Source: Bacteroidales bacterium
Lineage (GTDB): Bacteria > Bacteroidota > Bacteroidia > Bacteroidales > UBA932
NCBI GenBank assembly: GCA_029009115.1
Contig: JAQXJU010000050.1
Location: forward strand, 1-61,765
DNA length: 61,765 nt
Direction: 5' to 3'
Part shown: piece by piece, positions 57,564-61,765 of the stretch
Position numbering within the stretch: position 1 is the first letter of the stretch
Layout: each line of letters opens with the position of its first letter
Made by a program: the position numbers and the translations under genes
Notes under the pieces: model-generated
Told to the model about the DNA's origin: nothing
The model's input: the letters and a program-made list of their open reading frames with translations, nothing else
Database searches by the model: none

Positions 57564-60500
57564 ATGCCTACATTCAATAACAAAGAGAATAAGGTCAAGA
57601 GCAATTTCCAGACGATCAGCATCTCGCTCGCTTCTCCTGAGGACATCACCCAGCGGTCCTGTGGAGAGGTTCTTAAACCGGAGACGGTCAACTACAGAAC
57701 CTACAAGCCCGAGAGGGACGGTCTTTTCTGCGAGAAGATTTTCGGACCCACCAAGGATTACGAATGCTACTGCGGAAAGTACAAGAGAATCCGTTACCGC
57801 GGAATCGTCTGCGACAGGTGTAACGTAGAGGTAACCGAGAAGAAGGTCCGCCGTGAAAGGATGGGACACATCTCCCTTACTGTTCCTGTGGCTCACATCT
57901 GGTATTTCAAGTCCGCACCCAACAAGATTTCGGCACTCCTCGGACTGCCGGCCAAGAAACTTGAGGCTGTCATCTACTACGAGAAGTACATAGTGGTAAA
58001 GCCGGGAGCTTCCCAGTTTGCCAAGATGGACCTCATTTCGGAGGACGAGTATCTCGATGCTGTGGCCCGCATACCCGGCAACGACAATCTTGAGGATGAC
58101 AACAATGATAAGTTCATCGCCAAGATGGGTGCCGAGGGCATCTACGACCTCCTCAAGGAGATAGATGTCGAGCAGCTCGGCAAGGAGCTTCGCATCAGGA
58201 TGGCGAATGAGGGTTCGCAGCAGAAGAAGGCTGAACTCCTCAAGAGGCTTCAGATAGTCAAGTGGTTCCAGGAGTCAAAGGGTATCAACCGTCCCGAGTG
58301 GATGATTATGAAGGTGATTCCCGTGATTCCACCCGACCTGCGTCCTCTGGTACCTCTGGACGGCGGCCGTTTTGCGACCTCCGACCTGAACGACCTGTAC
58401 CGCAGGGTCATCATCCGCAACAACCGACTCAAGAAGCTCATCGAAATCAAGGCTCCCGAGGTCATTCTCCGCAACGAGAAGCGTATGCTCCAGGAGGCCG
58501 TTGATTCTCTCTTCGACAACTCGAAGAAGTCTTCGGCAGTAAAGAGCGAGTCCAACAGAACCCTCAAGAGCCTTTCTGACTCTCTCAAGGGTAAGCAGGG
58601 ACGCTTCCGTCAGAACCTCCTCGGTAAGAGAGTTGACTACTCGGCCCGTTCCGTTATCGTCGTCGGACCCGAACTGAATATGCACGAGTGCGGTCTGCCT
58701 AAGTTTATGGCTGCCGAGCTGTACAAACCTTTCATCATCCGCAAGCTCATCGAGCGCGGCATCGTCAAGACGGTCAAGTCTGCAAAGAAGATTGTTGACC
58801 GCAAGGACCCCGTCATCTGGGACATCCTTGAGAACGTGATGAAGGGTCATCCCGTACTGCTCAACCGTGCTCCTACCCTGCACAGGCTCGGTATCCAGGC
58901 TTTCCAGCCCAGGATGATTGAAGGAAAGGCCATTCAGCTGCATCCTCTTGCCTGTACCGCTTTCAACGCCGACTTCGACGGAGACCAGATGGCCGTTCAC
59001 CTGCCTCTCGGAAACGCGGCAATTATGGAGGCCCAGCTGCTGATGCTCGGTTCGCACAACATTCTGAACCCCGCCAACGGAGCCCCTATCACCGTTCCTT
59101 CGCAGGATATGGTTCTGGGTCTGTACTACATCACCAAGATACGTCCCGGTGCCAAGGGTGAGGGAATGAGCTTCTACGGAGCAGAAGAGGTCATCGTCGC
59201 CTATGACGAGAAGGCCATCGATATGCACGCGAAGATCAATGTCCGCATCCCCGTTGACAAGCAGGATCCTTCAAAGGGAAGCCAGATGGTCGAGACCACT
59301 GCAGGCCGCATCATCGTCAACCAGTATGTACCCGACGAGGTACCCTATGTGAACGTCGTGCTCGGAAAGAAGGCTCTCCGCAAGATTATCACCGACGTCA
59401 TCAAGAACACCGGTGTCACCCGCACCGCCAAGTTCCTCGATGACATCAAGAACCTCGGATACGACCAGGCCTTCCGCGCCGGTATCTCCTTCAACCTCGG
59501 CGACGTGCTCGTTCCTGCCGAGAAGACCAAACTCATTGACGAAGGATATGCACAGGTTGCCGATATCAAGAACAACTATGCAATGGGCTTCATCACCAAT
59601 AATGAGCGTTACAACAAGGTCATCGACCTGTGGACCTCTATTGACAACAAGCTCACCGGCATAGTCGAGAAGCAGATTTCAGCCGACCAGCAGGGCTTCA
59701 ACCCCGTGTATATGATGCTCGATTCTGGAGCCCGTGGATCTACCCAGCAGATCAAGCAGCTCTGCGGTATGCGCGGCCTTATGGCAAAACCCCAGAAATC
59801 CGGCGCATCGGGAGCTGAAATCATCGAGAACCCCATTATCTCCAACCTCAAGGAGGGAATGTCCGTTCTGGAGTACTTCATCTCCACTCACGGAGCTCGT
59901 AAGGGTCTGGCTGATACCGCCCTCAAGACCGCTGACGCAGGTTACCTGACAAGGCGTCTGGTTGATGTATCCCACGATGTCATCATTACCGAGAACGACT
60001 GCGGAACCCTTCGCGGACTCATCGCAACCGCCATCAAGAACAAGGATGAGATTGTAGAGTCGCTGGGAGAGAGAATACTCGGCCGCACCTCGGTCCACGA
60101 TATCTTCAACCCTCTTACCGGAGAACTCATCATCAAGGCCGGTGAGGAGATTCGCGAGAAGGATGCCGAACTTATCGACTCTCTGCCTATCGAGCAGGTC
60201 GAAATCCGTTCGGTTCTTACCTGCGAAAGCCGCAAGGGCGTATGTGCCAAGTGCTACGGACGCAACCTTGCCACGAGCAGGCTCGTCGAGAAGGGTGAAG
60301 TTGTCGGTGTCATTGCTGCTCAGTCCATCGGTGAACCCGGTACCCAGCTTACTCTGCGTACCTTCCACGTAGGTGGTACAGCATCGAGCTCGGCTGCCGA
60401 TTCGTCAATCGACTCCAAGTACAACGGAAAGCTTTCGTTCGAGGAACTCCGCACCATCGACAGGGTGTCTGACACCGGAGAGGTGGAGCAGGTGGTAGTC

Positions 60501-61765
60501 AGCCGTATGACCGAGCTGAGAATCATCGACGAGAACACCGGAATCACCTTCTCACAGTACGACATTCCTTACGGATCGGTACTGTACTTCAAGGACGGCG
60601 ACTCCGTAAAGAAGGGCGACAGAATCTGCGAATGGGATGCCTACAATGCTATCACCATCGTGGAAAGCGCGGGTCAGGTACGCTTCGAGAACATGATCGA
60701 AGGAGTGACATTCCGCAAGGATTCCGCCGACGAGTTCTCGATGAGCACCGACAAGGTCATCATCGAATCCAAGGACAAGACCAAGAACCCGACCCTGCAC
60801 ATCCTCAATGAGGAAGGCGATTCGATAAAGCAGTACAACCTGCCGGTCGGTGCGCACGTCACCACTGAAGACGGCAACAACGTCAAGGTTGGCGACATCA
60901 TCATCAAGATACCTCGTGCAATCGGCAAGTCCAGCGATATCACCGGAGGTCTGCCCCGTGTCACCGAACTCTTCGAGGCCCGTAACCCGAGCAGTCCCGC
61001 CATTCTGTCGGAAATCAATGGTGAAGTTTCGATGGGCAAGGTCAAGAGAGGTAACCGCGAGATTATCGTCACCAACAAATCGGGTGTCGAGAAGCACTAC
61101 CTCGTACCTCTGACCAAGCAGATTCTTGTTCAGGAGAACGATTATGTCAAGTGCGGTACTCCCCTTTCGGACGGCGGAATCTCACCTACCGACATTCTCA
61201 ACATACTCGGTCCCATCAAGGCTCAGGAGTATATCGTGAACGAGGTTCAGGCTGTTTACCGTCTGCAGGGTGTAAAAATCAACGACAAGCACTTCGAGAT
61301 TATCGTGCGCCAGATGATGCGCAAGGTTGTCATCACCAATCCGGGAGACACCCAGTTCCTCCCCGAGGAACTTGTTGACAAGTGGGCATTTATGGATGCC
61401 AACGACGCAATCTACGGAAAGTCTGTCGTGCTTGATGCCGGTGATTCACAGCTCTTCAACGCCGGTGACATCATCAACGCACGCCAGTACCGCAGCGAGA
61501 ACGAGTCTCTCGGCCGTCAGGGCCTCAAGCCTATGACCGTGCGTGATGCCGAACCTGCAACTGCAACGCTTGTGCTCCAGGGTATCACCCGTGCAGCCCT
61601 CAAGACCGGAAGCTTCATTTCGGCAGCTTCCTTCCAGGAGACCACCAAGGTTCTGTCGGAGGCAGCCATCAGAGGCCGCGTCGATCACCTCGAAGGTCTG
61701 AAGGAAAATGTTATCTGCGGTCATCTGATTCCCGCAGGTACAGGTCTGAAGGACTACCAGGATAT
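57564..61765 (+). CDS. rpoC: RNA polymerase beta' subunit (3' truncated by window edge)
   Basis: The frame is open for 1400 codons to the window end; family length in Bacteroidetes is about 1425, so only a short tail is missing. The N-terminal zinc site has Cys at 68, 70, 83 and 86, the active-site motif NADFDGDQM starts at residue 468, and the trigger-loop/bridge region [11 protein letters not shown] is present. It shares the transcript of rpoB. Confidence 0.99.
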   Translation, partial: MPTFNNKENKVKSNFQTISISLASPEDITQRSCGEVLKPETVNYRTYKPERDGLFCEKIFGPTKDYECYCGKYKRIRYRGIVCDRCNVEVTEKKVRRERMGHISLTVPVAHIWYFKSAPNKISALLGLPAKKLEAVIYYEKYIVVKPGASQFAKMDLISEDEYLDAVARIPGNDNLEDDNNDKFIAKMGAEGIYDLLKEIDVEQLGKELRIRMANEGSQQKKAELLKRLQIVKWFQESKGINRPEWMIMKVIPVIPPDLRPLVPLDGGRFATSDLNDLYRRVIIRNNRLKKLIEIKAPEVILRNEKRMLQEAVDSLFDNSKKSSAVKSESNRTLKSLSDSLKGKQGRFRQNLLGKRVDYSARSVIVVGPELNMHECGLPKFMAAELYKPFIIRKLIERGIVKTVKSAKKIVDRKDPVIWDILENVMKGHPVLLNRAPTLHRLGIQAFQPRMIEGKAIQLHPLACTAFNADFDGDQMAVHLPLGNAAIMEAQLLMLGSHNILNPANGAPITVPSQDMVLGLYYITKIRPGAKGEGMSFYGAEEVIVAYDEKAIDMHAKINVRIPVDKQDPSKGSQMVETTAGRIIVNQYVPDEVPYVNVVLGKKALRKIITDVIKNTGVTRTAKFLDDIKNLGYDQAFRAGISFNLGDVLVPAEKTKLIDEGYAQVADIKNNYAMGFITNNERYNKVIDLWTSIDNKLTGIVEKQISADQQGFNPVYMMLDSGARGSTQQIKQLCGMRGLMAKPQKSGASGAEIIENPIISNLKEGMSVLEYFISTHGARKGLADTALKTADAGYLTRRLVDVSHDVIITENDCGTLRGLIATAIKNKDEIVESLGERILGRTSVHDIFNPLTGELIIKAGEEIREKDAELIDSLPIEQVEIRSVLTCESRKGVCAKCYGRNLATSRLVEKGEVVGVIAAQSIGEPGTQLTLRTFHVGGTASSSAADSSIDSKYNGKLSFEELRTIDRVSDTGEVEQVVVSRMTELRIIDENTGITFSQYDIPYGSVLYFKDGDSVKKGDRICEWDAYNAITIVESAGQVRFENMIEGVTFRKDSADEFSMSTDKVIIESKDKTKNPTLHILNEEGDSIKQYNLPVGAHVTTEDGNNVKVGDIIIKIPRAIGKSSDITGGLPRVTELFEARNPSSPAILSEINGEVSMGKVKRGNREIIVTNKSGVEKHYLVPLTKQILVQENDYVKCGTPLSDGGISPTDILNILGPIKAQEYIVNEVQAVYRLQGVKINDKHFEIIVRQMMRKVVITNPGDTQFLPEELVDKWAFMDANDAIYGKSVVLDAGDSQLFNAGDIINARQYRSENESLGRQGLKPMTVRDAEPATATLVLQGITRAALKTGSFISAASFQETTKVLSEAAIRGRVDHLEGLKENVICGHLIPAGTGLKDYQD

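Overview
The window is about 62 kb of core chromosome from a member of the Bacteroidota, most likely order Bacteroidales. Several things point there: the -33 TTTG / -7 TAnnTTTG promoters peculiar to this phylum, a complete Bat (Bacteroides aerotolerance) operon, a short CstA, RpoB/RpoC of Bacteroidetes length, a PIN-PhoH ATPase and a GlyA/PPDK/OmpA set of matching type. Genus cannot be fixed from the sequence alone. No phage, insertion sequence, CRISPR array or resistance island was found.

Layout. Positions 1-231 (minus strand) hold the promoter and leader of an rRNA operon whose 16S gene starts at or just past the left edge. The left third then reads mostly leftward: groES-groEL with an unusual upstream region (404-2411); a trmH-like methyltransferase, tandem GH18 protein and glyA operon (2409-6179); ppdK (6285-9011); and PIN-PhoH plus an orphan PurL-like protein (9076-11533). 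folC reads right (11578-12813) and ends inside a large alpha-2-macroglobulin-family gene read left (12762-17798). cstA reads right and converges on purA; ompA follows. The Bat operon (21995-30176, minus) runs MoxR ATPase, DUF58, a membrane protein, BatA, BatB, BatC and a fused BatD-BatE. truA reads right and eno reads left.

From 32.7 kb everything reads right. A long cluster starts with the TonB energy module exbB-exbD-tonB, followed by an rRNA pseudouridine synthase with a repeat-rich N-terminus, era, parC, aroK, recJ, lysS, a SpoU methyltransferase, aroE, ssb, an MFS transporter and dxs. Then come tRNA-Thr, tRNA-Tyr, tRNA-Gly, tRNA-Thr, tuf, tRNA-Trp, secE, nusG, rplK, rplA, rplJ, rplL, rpoB and a 3'-truncated rpoC. 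This last block has the same order as the thrU-tyrU-glyT-thrT-tufB-secE-nusG-rplKAJL-rpoBC region of Escherichia coli.

Most of the window is housekeeping. I did not find a clearly new multi-gene system. The points best worth checking are the orphan PurL-like protein next to PhoH (10427-11533), the BatD-BatE fusion and the cytoplasmic domain it appears to share with a neighbour, the sigma-54-like element with palindrome and leader hairpin before groESL, a set of promoters so close to start codons that the mRNAs should be almost leaderless, a perfect terminator between rplL and rpoB, and an alpha-2-macroglobulin homologue without the thioester motif.
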